Positions 7,548-15,234 of a stretch of 25,593 nt of DNA are shown here, in pieces. Each line of letters starts with the position of its first letter. Positions within the stretch are counted from its first letter, which is position 1. The DNA comes from WTXA01 sp041741995 (GTDB lineage: Bacteria; Bacillota; TC1). Location: the NCBI GenBank assembly GCA_041741995.1, contig JBGSJN010000030.1, positions 1 through 25,593 on the forward strand, in the 5' to 3' direction. The translations under genes and the position numbers were made by a program. The notes below the pieces were generated by a model, which was not told the DNA's origin, made no database searches, and saw only the letters and a list, made by a program, of their open reading frames with translations.

Positions 7548-7864
7548 TGGAGGAAGAAAAATTATATCAATTGCTTGGGTCCCTTAGTATTCCAGTAGCT
7601 TATGATCACTTCATAAATAATGAAGAGTTAATTGTAGAGCCACCTTTTATTCTATATAGAAATGACCAAGCTGAGCAGTTTAAGGCTGATGATAAGATCT
7701 TCTATAAAAACAAACAATATATTGTGGACCTCATTACAGACATGAAGGATACAGTTTTAGAAAATACTTTGGAGGAGCTCTTTAATGATAATAATTTACC
7801 CTGGGATAAAATAGAAGCATATTTAGATACAGAGGAAATATATCAGATTACATATTATATTTGA
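7547..7864 (+). CDS. Minor tail / tail-terminator-like protein
   Basis: A 105-residue acidic protein at the position where SPP1- and HK97-like phages encode the tail terminator or tail-completion protein. Features are SLSIPVAYDHFINNEELIVEPPFILYR followed by KQYIVDLITDMKDTVLENTLEELFNDNNLPWDK and a closing EIYQITYYI. This matches the small tail component that usually precedes the major tail protein. Assignment is by gene order and general pattern, not by a decisive motif. The start is coupled to the previous stop (GAGGAAGCTGATG). Normally the major tail protein would follow at once, but here two inserted genes intervene. Confidence 0.75.
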   Translation: MEEEKLYQLLGSLSIPVAYDHFINNEELIVEPPFILYRNDQAEQFKADDKIFYKNKQYIVDLITDMKDTVLENTLEELFNDNNLPWDKIEAYLDTEEIYQITYYI

Positions 7865-7889
7865 TGAAATTATATATATGGTGTAAAAT
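7862..7889 (+). promoter_or_regulatory. Putative promoter of the second inserted gene set
   Basis: TTGATG (7862-7867) and TAAAAT (7884-7889) are spaced by 17 bp. The -35 box overlaps the stop codon of the preceding tail gene. Each box has one mismatch or two to the sigma-A consensus, so this is weaker than the promoter at 1686. It lies 53 bp before the first inserted ORF and would explain expression independent of the late operon. Confidence 0.45.
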
Positions 7890-7942
7890 ATGAAATATAT
7901 TAGCAAAGCTAAAGATTCAATAAAAGGCCTATGGGGTAAGAA

Positions 7943-8257
7943 ATGATAATCAATGATGAATCAAAAGAAACATATCAGTGCTTAAAAGATTATATTAAAG
8001 AATTGATACCTGAAATTGAAGTCAAATTATTAAAGGAAGATATCAATTTATTTAATTTAGGATTAAGTAATTATATTCCATGTGACATTGAGATTATTGC
8101 TACAGATGTTCAAATTGATGAATTGATGGATATGATCATACAGTTTGAAGTAGATGCTTATGATACTCCAAATGGGTGTGAACCTAAAGAAACCGATGAA
8201 AGCTATATCAAATATCAGAGATATAGTTGGATATATAGTTTGTTATCACAATTATGA
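7943..8257 (+). CDS. Uncharacterised acidic 104-residue protein, first gene of the neck-tail insert
   Basis: I do not recognise the family. The protein has many Asp and Glu residues and only one Arg, so it is strongly acidic, with no signal peptide or membrane segment. It contains CDIEIIATDVQIDELMDMIIQFEVDAYDT and ends with an aromatic QRYSWIYSLLSQL. Small acidic proteins of this kind are often inhibitors or immunity proteins that cover a positively charged partner, but this is inference from composition alone. GGGGTAAG before ATG 7943 can serve for initiation. The stop overlaps an ATG of the following ORF, so the two are probably translated from one message between the putative promoter at 7862 and the terminator at 8545. 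Confidence 0.72.
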   Translation: MIINDESKETYQCLKDYIKELIPEIEVKLLKEDINLFNLGLSNYIPCDIEIIATDVQIDELMDMIIQFEVDAYDTPNGCEPKETDESYIKYQRYSWIYSLLSQL

Positions 8258-8277
8258 TTAAGTTTGGAGTGGTGAAG

Positions 8278-8520
8278 ATGTTTGAATATATTATATGCAA
8301 TCCTGCAGATAAAATAATATTTGAAGACCAATGTAAAGCATTAGAAAAAAATATACCAAATCTAATAAAGTGCAAATTATTAGTTGATGTTGACGAAAGT
8401 ATGATTCAAGAATACATTCTCTTTGGCAAAAAAATTGATATTCATAATGATTACTATACAAATGGAATATATATAATATCAGAGTTAGATTTAACTCCAT
8501 ATTTTAATAAAGTTAAATAA
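8278..8520 (+). CDS. Uncharacterised 80-residue protein, second gene of the neck-tail insert
   Basis: A small soluble protein beginning MFEYIICNPADKIIFEDQCKAL and ending with an IYIISELDLTPYFNKVK segment; the middle holds QEYILFGKKIDIHNDYY. I know no family for it. Two starts are possible in this frame. ATG 8254 overlaps the previous stop by 4 bp, while ATG 8278 has GGAG at 8266-8269 with ideal spacing; I prefer 8278. It closes the insert and is followed 25 bp later by a terminator. Pairing with the acidic upstream protein suggests a joint function such as an immunity or inhibitor pair, which the sequence does not prove. Confidence 0.7.
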   Translation: MFEYIICNPADKIIFEDQCKALEKNIPNLIKCKLLVDVDESMIQEYILFGKKIDIHNDYYTNGIYIISELDLTPYFNKVK

Positions 8521-8544
8521 ATTAACATCTAAATAATTGTTATC

Positions 8545-8570
8545 AAGACACTATAAAAGGTGTCTTTTTT
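8545..8570 (+). terminator. Terminator closing the second insert
   Basis: AAGACAC (8545-8551, with the A at 8545 as the first base) pairs with GTGTCTT (8560-8566) around an 8-nt loop, and the T run extends to 8570. It stands 24 bp after the second inserted gene and 50 bp before the major tail protein start. Confidence 0.8.
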
Positions 8571-8621
8571 GTTGGAAAAAATATGTAGATGAGGGGAATC
8601 TACCCCAAGAAAGGAGACAAC

Positions 8622-9188
8622 ATGTCAAATAAAGTTAAATTTGGTCTTAGGAATGTTAGGTATTCCAAGATCACCATAAGTGGTGGTGTAGAAACCTATG
8701 CAACACCAGTTCCTATACCAGGAGCTGTAAATATAGCTCTAGCGCCAGCAGGAGATACAGCAGAATTTTATGCTGATGACTCTCTATACTTTACACAAGC
8801 AAATAATCAAGGATATACAGGTGATTTAGAAATTGCCTTAATACCTGAAGCCTTTATGTTAGACATACTTGGTATGACAGTGGATGATAATGAGGCCTTA
8901 ATAGAAAGTGCTGATGCTGCAACTAGTGCCTTTGCCTTATGTTTTGAAGTACAAGGAGATACTAAAGGTAGAAGGACCTGGCTATATAACTGCACTTGTG
9001 CAAGACCAAACCAGGATGCTGCTACTAAAGAGAAAGGTATTACTCCAAGTACAGATAAACTTTCATTAATTGTTGCACCAAGAGTAAGTGACAAGAAAGT
9101 TAAAGTTTCTCTGGTGCTAGGTGATACTAATGCAACGGCATATAACAGTTTCTTTACTACAGTATATACAGAAGTACTAATAATTTAA
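8622..9188 (+). CDS. Major tail protein (tail tube)
   Basis: The tube protein of a flexible non-contractile tail. The 188-residue product has the typical layout of the phi13-type family: NKVKFGLRNVRYSKIT, then ETYATPVPIPGAVNIALAPAGDTAEFYADDSLYF, and the later YNCTCARPNQDAATKEKGITPSTDKLSLIV. AAGGAGA at 8611-8617 fixes the start at ATG 8622 rather than the in-frame ATG 8589. It is followed by a GC-rich hairpin at 9202-9225, as often seen after highly expressed tail tube genes. Insertion of two unrelated genes upstream has not damaged it. Confidence 0.92.
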   Translation: MSNKVKFGLRNVRYSKITISGGVETYATPVPIPGAVNIALAPAGDTAEFYADDSLYFTQANNQGYTGDLEIALIPEAFMLDILGMTVDDNEALIESADAATSAFALCFEVQGDTKGRRTWLYNCTCARPNQDAATKEKGITPSTDKLSLIVAPRVSDKKVKVSLVLGDTNATAYNSFFTTVYTEVLII

Positions 9189-9201
9189 TAGGAAACAAAA
9201 A

Positions 9202-9230
9202 GGCACTCTTTATTAAAGGAGTGCCAATTT
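9202..9230 (+). terminator. Hairpin after the major tail protein gene, probable attenuator
   Basis: GGCACTC (9202-9208) and GAGTGCC (9219-9225) form a perfect 7-bp stem with a 10-nt loop, followed by AATTTTATT. The interrupted T tract suggests partial termination. It would lower expression of the chaperone and tape measure genes relative to the tube protein. Confidence 0.65.
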
Positions 9231-9245
9231 TATTAAGGAGGAGAA

Positions 9246-9617
9246 ATGGTAAAAACGATAAAGATAGGCTCAAATGAATACAACATGAAATCTAGTGCCT
9301 TCACACCTTTTAAGTATAAAAGTGATTATGGTACAGATTTATTAAAAGACATTGGAAAACTAAATACTAAAAACAAAGAGATAAGTAAATTACCTAAAAA
9401 CCAACAGGATGAAGCTTGGCTTAATGAACTTAGTGATATTTTAGAGATGGCTTTAAGGATTGCCTATACTATGATAACTGAATATAAGAAGGACTTTAAG
9501 CCTTATGAGAATTGGCTAGAAGAAATAGATAATTTATTCAATAATACAGAATGGATTAAAGAGGTAATGGAACTTGCCATGAGTACCTTTCGTGGGAGAG
9601 TATCTAACAAAGAGTAA
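9246..9617 (+). CDS. Tail assembly chaperone, first frame (gpG-like)
   Basis: A 123-residue protein directly before the tape measure, in the place of lambda gpG/HK97 gp13-like chaperones. These coat the tape measure during tail tube assembly. It opens with a short beta region (VKTIKIGSNEYNMKSSAFTPFKY) and continues with helical segments rich in Lys, Asp and Glu, typical for the group. AAGGAGGAG lies just before ATG 9246. Its 3' end overlaps the next, shorter frame by 26 bp if that is read from the GTG at 9592. The usual -1 slippage does not fit this overlap; see the next entry. Confidence 0.85.
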   Translation: MVKTIKIGSNEYNMKSSAFTPFKYKSDYGTDLLKDIGKLNTKNKEISKLPKNQQDEAWLNELSDILEMALRIAYTMITEYKKDFKPYENWLEEIDNLFNNTEWIKEVMELAMSTFRGRVSNKE

Positions 9618-9639
9618 TTCAGAAGGAGAAGAGTTAAAT

Positions 9640-9792
9640 ATGTATGAATTACTAGCCTTAGCTAAAAGATTAAACTTTAGTTTTGATGAGTTAAAAGAAA
9701 TAAGCTTTGTTAGTTTAATTAATATCTTATTTAGTAGTATTACTCCTGAGGAAAAAGATGCCACACAAAAAGATATAGATACATTTTTTTAA
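9640..9792 (+). CDS. Tail assembly chaperone, second frame (gpT-like extension)
   Basis: A short frame, displaced by +1 relative to the upstream chaperone, encodes YELLALAKRLNFSFDELKEISFVSLINILFSS and ends at 9792, 12 bp before the tape measure start. In many siphoviruses the second chaperone frame is made only as a frameshifted fusion. Here the shared window runs from 9583 (after an in-frame TGA at 9580-9582) to the stop of the first frame at 9617, and it would need a +1 or -2 shift. Alternatively ATG 9640 is used on its own: AGAAGGAGA at 9621-9629 precedes it. I give the independent start here. It is helical and resembles the C-terminal part of fused chaperones. Confidence 0.7.
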   Translation: MYELLALAKRLNFSFDELKEISFVSLINILFSSITPEEKDATQKDIDTFF

Positions 9793-9804
9793 GGAGGTGA
9801 AATT

Positions 9805-12102
9805 ATGGCATTAATCAAAGGCATAACCATTGAAATTGATGGTAACACTAAAGGTTTAAATGAAGCATTAAAAGATGTAAACAAAAATATTAGTAGTGTT
9901 AGTTTTGAATTAAAACAAGTTGATAAACTTCTTAAACTAGATCCTGCTAATACAGTTCTTATGGCTCAAAAACAAGAGTTATTATCAAAAGCCATAAAAG
10001 AAACTTCAGAAAAATTAAGCACCTTAAAGGAAGCACAAAGACAAGCTGACGAGGAGTTTTCAAAAGGTAAAATTACTGAAGAACAATACAGATCCCTAAC
10101 AAGAGAAATTGCAAAGAGTGAACAAGCATTAAAAGGTTTAGAGGGCCAGCTAACAAATACAGCAGGTGATACTAATAAGCTGGAAAAAGAAACAGAGGAT
10201 TTAACAGAATCACAAAAAAAGGGAACAAAGCAAACTTCTGTATTTGGTGATGTTCTAAAAGCTAACCTTATTTCTGAAGCACTAATATCTGGTATTAAAG
10301 CAATAGCCTCAGCAATAGGAAAGATTATTAGTTCTATAGTGGATTTCATTAAAAAGGGTGTGGAGTTAGCATCTAATCTAGGGGAAGTAGAAAACGTTAT
10401 AGATACCACCTTTGGAGAGGGTGCTGATACGATTAATAAATTTGCACTTTCTGCTGCAGGCTCCTTTGGACTTAGTGAATTAGCAGCTAAAAAATATACT
10501 GGAACAATGGGAGCCATGTTAAAATCAATGGGCCTCACAGGTCCAGAAGTTTCTGATATGAGTATGAAAATAACAGGACTAGCAGGAGATTTAGCCTCTT
10601 TTTATAATCTTGATGGAGAGGAGGCTTTTAATAAGTTAAGATCTGGAATAAGTGGAGAAACAGAACCTTTAAAACAACTGGGTATAAATATGAGTGTAGC
10701 TAATTTAGAAGCCTATGCTTTAGCTAATGGAATTACAAAAAGTTACAAATCTATGTCAGAAGCAGAGAAGGTATCACTTAGATACAATTATTTAATGCAA
10801 GTAACTGCAGATGCACAAGGTGATTTTGCCAAAACCAGTGATAGTCTAGCAAACCAACAAAGAATATTATCATTAAATTTTGAATCCTTGTCAGCTTCAA
10901 TTGGTAAAGGCTTATTACCTGCTATTACAAATTTAATTAAACCCTTAAATGAAGCGATGGTTAGTATTACTTCAATCTTATCTGATGGAGTGCAAGCAGG
11001 AGATATGGACCAAATAAGTGGTATTATTAGTGGCTTGGTGGATAATATTGGTAGTCAATTAAATGAAATGTTACCTCAGTTAATAGAATTTATTATACCA
11101 GTAATTAATTCATTAATTACTAGCATAGTTAATGCAGTCCCTACTTTCATACCTTTACTCATAACTGCAGCTGGTGATTTACTCATGGACTTTATAGGTG
11201 CCATAACATCTAATACACAAGCAATAATGGAAATGGTAACCACCTTAATTAAAACCATAGCTGACTTCTTAGTTAATAACTTAGCTAATATTATCCAGGC
11301 TGGAATTGATCTATTAGTGGCTTTAGTTAAAGGAGTAGTTGAGGCTTTACCAGAGATAATACCTCAACTAATAGAAGTTTTAATTGATATAGTAGCTTTA
11401 TTATTAGACAACATTGATTTAATTATAGAAACAGGAGTTGAGATATTAATTGCCTTGATTGAAGGGATAGTAGCCTCTATTCCAATGTTAGTTGAAAAAA
11501 TGCCAATGATAATAGAAAAGATTGTAACAGCCTTAATTAAATTAACACCACAACTTATAATTGCAGCCTTAGAAATTATTATTGCCTTAGCAAAAGGTAT
11601 TATAACTAACCTACCAACCTTATTGACCTATATGCCAAAACTAATAGTTGCAATAGTAAAAGGGGTAATGGCTGGAATGGACTCTATACAAAATACAGGG
11701 ATTTCCTTAGTGGAGGGTATATGGGAAGGTATCAAAGGATCATTTGTCTGGATCAAAAATAAGATTACTGGTTGGGTGGGAGATATTATGAAGTTTATAA
11801 AAAAACTATTTGGAATAGCCTCACCCTCAAAAGTAATGAAAAAAGAAGTTGGATTAAATTTAGGATTAGGAATTGCAGCTGGTATTGAAGATAGTTTAGG
11901 AGCAGTAAATAATGCTATGGGAATATTAAATAGCGAAGTAATAGCTTCAGTAAATCCTATTATTAATCCGACTGCTAATAGCAATCCTTTAATACTTCAA
12001 ATAGAAAACTTCATCAATGACAGAGGAACAAGTATCCAACAATTAATGCAAGAGGCAGAGTTTTTAAGAAGAAATGCAGCACTTGCAGGAGGTGCTAAAT
12101 AA
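9805..12102 (+). CDS. Tail tape measure protein
   Basis: A 765-residue protein that sets tail length and moves into the cell on infection. The N-terminus (KGITIEIDGNTKGLNEALKDVNKNISSVSFELKQVDKLLKLDP) is the standard opening. Residues about 60-140 form a coiled coil rich in Lys, Glu and Gln. The middle carries hydrophobic helices, with long amphipathic Leu/Ile/Ala repeats at about residues 415-640 (for example LIEFIIPVINSLITSIVNAVPTF). The end shows FGIASPSKVMKKEVGLNLGLGIAAGIED, a common C-terminal block. At roughly 0.15 nm per residue it predicts a tail near 115 nm, short for a siphovirus. The ATG follows AAGGAGGTGA. No lysozyme or peptidase domain is seen. Confidence 0.96.
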   Translation: MALIKGITIEIDGNTKGLNEALKDVNKNISSVSFELKQVDKLLKLDPANTVLMAQKQELLSKAIKETSEKLSTLKEAQRQADEEFSKGKITEEQYRSLTREIAKSEQALKGLEGQLTNTAGDTNKLEKETEDLTESQKKGTKQTSVFGDVLKANLISEALISGIKAIASAIGKIISSIVDFIKKGVELASNLGEVENVIDTTFGEGADTINKFALSAAGSFGLSELAAKKYTGTMGAMLKSMGLTGPEVSDMSMKITGLAGDLASFYNLDGEEAFNKLRSGISGETEPLKQLGINMSVANLEAYALANGITKSYKSMSEAEKVSLRYNYLMQVTADAQGDFAKTSDSLANQQRILSLNFESLSASIGKGLLPAITNLIKPLNEAMVSITSILSDGVQAGDMDQISGIISGLVDNIGSQLNEMLPQLIEFIIPVINSLITSIVNAVPTFIPLLITAAGDLLMDFIGAITSNTQAIMEMVTTLIKTIADFLVNNLANIIQAGIDLLVALVKGVVEALPEIIPQLIEVLIDIVALLLDNIDLIIETGVEILIALIEGIVASIPMLVEKMPMIIEKIVTALIKLTPQLIIAALEIIIALAKGIITNLPTLLTYMPKLIVAIVKGVMAGMDSIQNTGISLVEGIWEGIKGSFVWIKNKITGWVGDIMKFIKKLFGIASPSKVMKKEVGLNLGLGIAAGIEDSLGAVNNAMGILNSEVIASVNPIINPTANSNPLILQIENFINDRGTSIQQLMQEAEFLRRNAALAGGAK

Positions 12103-12782
12103 TGTTTTATTTTAATAATATAAGTAGTAATGATATGAGGATTGTTGTTTCAAGACAGCCCCAAATCTCCAAAGGTGAAAAACAAATTGAAAAGATAAAG
12201 ATACCTGGCAGGAATGGTTTTTTAGTGATAGATAATGGAACATATGACAGTTTTATTATTGGTATTGAATGCCACTTAAACAAAAAAACTGCTAATCTTG
12301 ATGATATTCTTACTTGGCTAGATGGAGTTGGAAAACTAAGCCTTGATAATGTAAGACAATGGGAGGCGGTAATTATTAATAGTATAAGCCTTGAAAAAAT
12401 AGTTGATAATTTTAGATCATTTTTAATTCAATTTGAATGTCAACCGATATCAGAAAAAATAGCAGAGACAACATCAACAATAACTACTTCACCAACTACA
12501 TTAACGATAACAGAGGCGACAACGAATATGACACCACTTGTTGAGGTTGTCGGAAGTGGTGATGTGTCAATCACAGTCAATAATAAGACCTTTAATCTAT
12601 ACTCTTTAAGTGGCACTTATTATTTAGATAGTAAATTAAAAGTAATAACTAATTCTTTAGGGAAAAATATAAGCGATAAAATGCTTTATGACTTCCCTAT
12701 TTTAACACCAGAAAATAACGTTATTAGTTTTATAGGCACAATAACAAGCATTAAATTCAAATACCATAAATCATTCTTATAG
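12102..12782 (+). CDS. Distal tail protein (Dit)
   Basis: The hub that joins the tail tube to the tip or baseplate. The 226-residue protein opens with MFYFNNISSNDMRIVVSRQPQISKGEKQIEKIKIPGRNG-like sequence, the classic N-terminal Dit beta domain (siphovirus ORF6N/Sipho_tail family). It has a DDILTWLDGVGKLSLDN motif and a beta-rich C-terminal galectin-like part. A short low-complexity Thr/Ser/Ile linker at about residues 122-145 separates the domains. The ATG overlaps the tape measure stop by one base, and the gene lies in the usual place between tape measure and Tal protein. Confidence 0.88.
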   Translation: MFYFNNISSNDMRIVVSRQPQISKGEKQIEKIKIPGRNGFLVIDNGTYDSFIIGIECHLNKKTANLDDILTWLDGVGKLSLDNVRQWEAVIINSISLEKIVDNFRSFLIQFECQPISEKIAETTSTITTSPTTLTITEATTNMTPLVEVVGSGDVSITVNNKTFNLYSLSGTYYLDSKLKVITNSLGKNISDKMLYDFPILTPENNVISFIGTITSIKFKYHKSFL

Positions 12783-12791
12783 GAGGTTGAA

Positions 12792-15224
12792 ATGTATATA
12801 TATAGTAAAGAAATTACTAACTTCCTGAATAATGGATTAGGTGTGTTAAATGATGTAATAAGAGCAGAAGTTACAGAGGTCTTAAATGGGGAAATGAGCA
12901 TTAGCTTTGAGTACCCAATAGGCTCTTTATTAAGTAATTATTTAGTTGAAGAAAACATAGTTAAAGTTAATGTTGGTGAGGGAAACTTACAATTATTTAG
13001 AATTAAATATGTTGAAATGACTAGCACAAGAATTAAGGTTTATGCTATCCATATATTTTATGACTTAGTAGATAATATGCTAATTGATGTTGCTCCAACA
13101 GGGCTAAATTGCCAAGCTGCTTTAGCTTGGATATTAAGTAGGACATCAACCTTAAATAGTTATACAGCTTTTTCAGATATAGCAATAACAGCATCTGCTA
13201 AGTATGTAAGGCTAAATCCTATTGAAGCAATATTGAGTGCTGAAAACTCCCTTGTGGCAAAATATAGTGCAGAACTTGAAAGGGATAATTTCACTATAAG
13301 ATTATTAAACAGAAGAGGTGCAGATAATAAAGTAAAACTTCTATTCGGCAAAAATATCAAAGAGATAAATATATCTACAGACAGCACAACAATATCAACT
13401 AGAATAATGCCTTTGGGTTTTGATGCTCTAATGCTCCCAGAGGTATTCGTGAACAGTCCTAAAATAAATAATTATCCTAAACCGAAAATAGCAAAAATAG
13501 AGTTTTCAAATGTTAAGTATGATCCAGCAGATGCGGAGGCTTTTCAGACAGAGGAAGAGGCTTTTGAGGAATTAAGAAGATTGTCAAATATTCTATTTAG
13601 TGATTTTAATATTGATACACCTCAAATTAACATTAAGGTTGATTGGGTGGAGCTATCAAAAACAAAAGAATACTTTGATAAATATTCAGCTTTAGAAACA
13701 GTAAGATTAGGTGATACTATAACAGCTGAATTGTATGGAATTAATTTCAAAACAAGATGTATTAAGACTATATATGATGTATTGCTTGATAGGGTAGTTA
13801 AATTTGAAATCGGCACTTTCCAACCAACATTCATTAGTAGTACAGCACAACAAATCAAGTCAATTAATGATGCAATTACTCAAATTAATCCAGTAAGTTT
13901 ACTGAATAAAGCACAGGAAAATGCGACTAATCAAATAACTACTGCAATGGGTGGATATGTTTATAAAACGCAGAATGAATTATTTATTATGGATACAGAC
14001 AACACTACAACAGCAATTAAAGTTTGGAGGTGGAACTTAGGGGGATTAGGCTATTCTTCAAGCGGTGTCAATGGACCTTATGAAACAGCCATAACCCAAG
14101 ATGGAGCAATAGTTGCTGATTTTATCACAGTGGGTTCAATGGCTACTAGTAGAATTAGTGGTCTTAACACAACTTTAAGTGGCTTATCTGCCGATATTGT
14201 TCTTAATAGTCAAGACATTCAGTTTAATGTATCTTCAATAGGTACAGCACAGACTACAGCAAATACAGCTATTACTAATGCTAGTAATGCTCAAGCTAAA
14301 GCAGATACTGCTTTTACTAATGCAGGTACTGCTCAAACTACTGCTAATACAGGAGTAGCAAATGCTTTGACTGCAAACAACTTATTAGCTGATATAGCTA
14401 ATGATGATAGACTAACTCCTATTGAGAAACAAGATGTTAAATTAGAGTGGGATGTTATTTTATCAGAAAAAGCCTTAAACAATACTCAAGCAACAAACTT
14501 TGCAGTAACTACAGAAAACACTAATTATAATACAAGTTTTCAAACATTAGCAACTTACTTAAATAATGGTACTACTTGGTCTAGTGGAACTCCTTCGTGG
14601 CTTGCAACATTGACAACTACACAAGTAATAGTAGGAACTACATTTAGAGCTAACTTCAAAGATTATTATGATAAGAGAACATTGTTACTCAATGCAATAG
14701 CAACAAAAGCTAAAGCTCTGGCAGATAGTAAAGCGGAATATGCACAAGTGGTAGGGTTAGAAACTTCCTTAGATGGGTTACAAACAAATGTAAATGCCAA
14801 TAACACAGCTATAGGGGCAAATGCAACTTTAATAACTAATAAACTAGACAGTTCAACCTATACAGAATATGTTAAACTATCTGATGCACAAATTGGAGTT
14901 ATCAACGCAAATGCTCTAATAGAAAAAGGGAAAATTAATGTTTTAACGGGTTTAGTTGATGAACACGCAACTACTGTTGGTAATATTAAAACTAACTTTA
15001 TCTTTGATATAAACGGTATGGAAATTGGTAAAAGTAACTCACCTTTTAAAATGCACTTAAGCAATACCTCATTAGAGTTCAAGAATAGTGGAACTTTAGT
15101 CGCAGGAATAGGCACAGGCTCAATGTTGATACCTAATGCAATAGTGAATGAGTCTGCAATAGTAGGAAAGCACAAAATAGAAAAACTTGCAGGTAACATC
15201 ACTATTGTAAGATTTATAGGATAA
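12792..15224 (+). CDS. Tail tip protein with Prophage_tail (Tal/endopeptidase-type) N-terminus
   Basis: An 810-residue protein in the Tal position. The first about 370 residues match the Prophage_tail domain pattern: YSKEITNFLNNGLGVLNDVI, EVTEVLNGEMSISFEYPIGS, LLFGKNIKEINISTDSTTISTRIMPLGF, then an IKVDWVELSKTKEYFDKYSALETVRLGD block. This part forms the trimeric tip hub. The rest is an elongated fibre-like region. It includes near-repeats of the GTAQTTANT type (DNA 14241-14350), Ala/Thr/Asn-rich coiled-coil heptads typical of phage fibre shafts, and a C-terminal beta segment. No catalytic peptidase motif is visible, so cell-wall cleavage is not claimed. GGAGGTTGAAATG gives the start. Confidence 0.9.
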   Translation: MYIYSKEITNFLNNGLGVLNDVIRAEVTEVLNGEMSISFEYPIGSLLSNYLVEENIVKVNVGEGNLQLFRIKYVEMTSTRIKVYAIHIFYDLVDNMLIDVAPTGLNCQAALAWILSRTSTLNSYTAFSDIAITASAKYVRLNPIEAILSAENSLVAKYSAELERDNFTIRLLNRRGADNKVKLLFGKNIKEINISTDSTTISTRIMPLGFDALMLPEVFVNSPKINNYPKPKIAKIEFSNVKYDPADAEAFQTEEEAFEELRRLSNILFSDFNIDTPQINIKVDWVELSKTKEYFDKYSALETVRLGDTITAELYGINFKTRCIKTIYDVLLDRVVKFEIGTFQPTFISSTAQQIKSINDAITQINPVSLLNKAQENATNQITTAMGGYVYKTQNELFIMDTDNTTTAIKVWRWNLGGLGYSSSGVNGPYETAITQDGAIVADFITVGSMATSRISGLNTTLSGLSADIVLNSQDIQFNVSSIGTAQTTANTAITNASNAQAKADTAFTNAGTAQTTANTGVANALTANNLLADIANDDRLTPIEKQDVKLEWDVILSEKALNNTQATNFAVTTENTNYNTSFQTLATYLNNGTTWSSGTPSWLATLTTTQVIVGTTFRANFKDYYDKRTLLLNAIATKAKALADSKAEYAQVVGLETSLDGLQTNVNANNTAIGANATLITNKLDSSTYTEYVKLSDAQIGVINANALIEKGKINVLTGLVDEHATTVGNIKTNFIFDINGMEIGKSNSPFKMHLSNTSLEFKNSGTLVAGIGTGSMLIPNAIVNESAIVGKHKIEKLAGNITIVRFIG

Positions 15225-15234
15225 GAGGTAAAAT

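Noticed and set aside
9592..9639. GTG 9592 as the start of the second chaperone frame
   Set aside because: No ribosome binding site before it; either ATG 9640 or frameshifting from the first frame explains the reading better.
9966..10538. 190-codon open frame on the - strand inside the tape measure gene
   Set aside because: Antisense to a clear tape measure coding region, with composition reflecting the complementary codons and no credible start signals. Other long antisense frames in the tail genes were dropped for the same reason.
14241..14350. Tandem repeats as a CRISPR array or mobile repeat
   Set aside because: The repeats are in frame, encode Ala/Thr-rich coiled coil of a tail fibre, and differ in synonymous codons; there are no constant repeats with unique spacers anywhere in the window.
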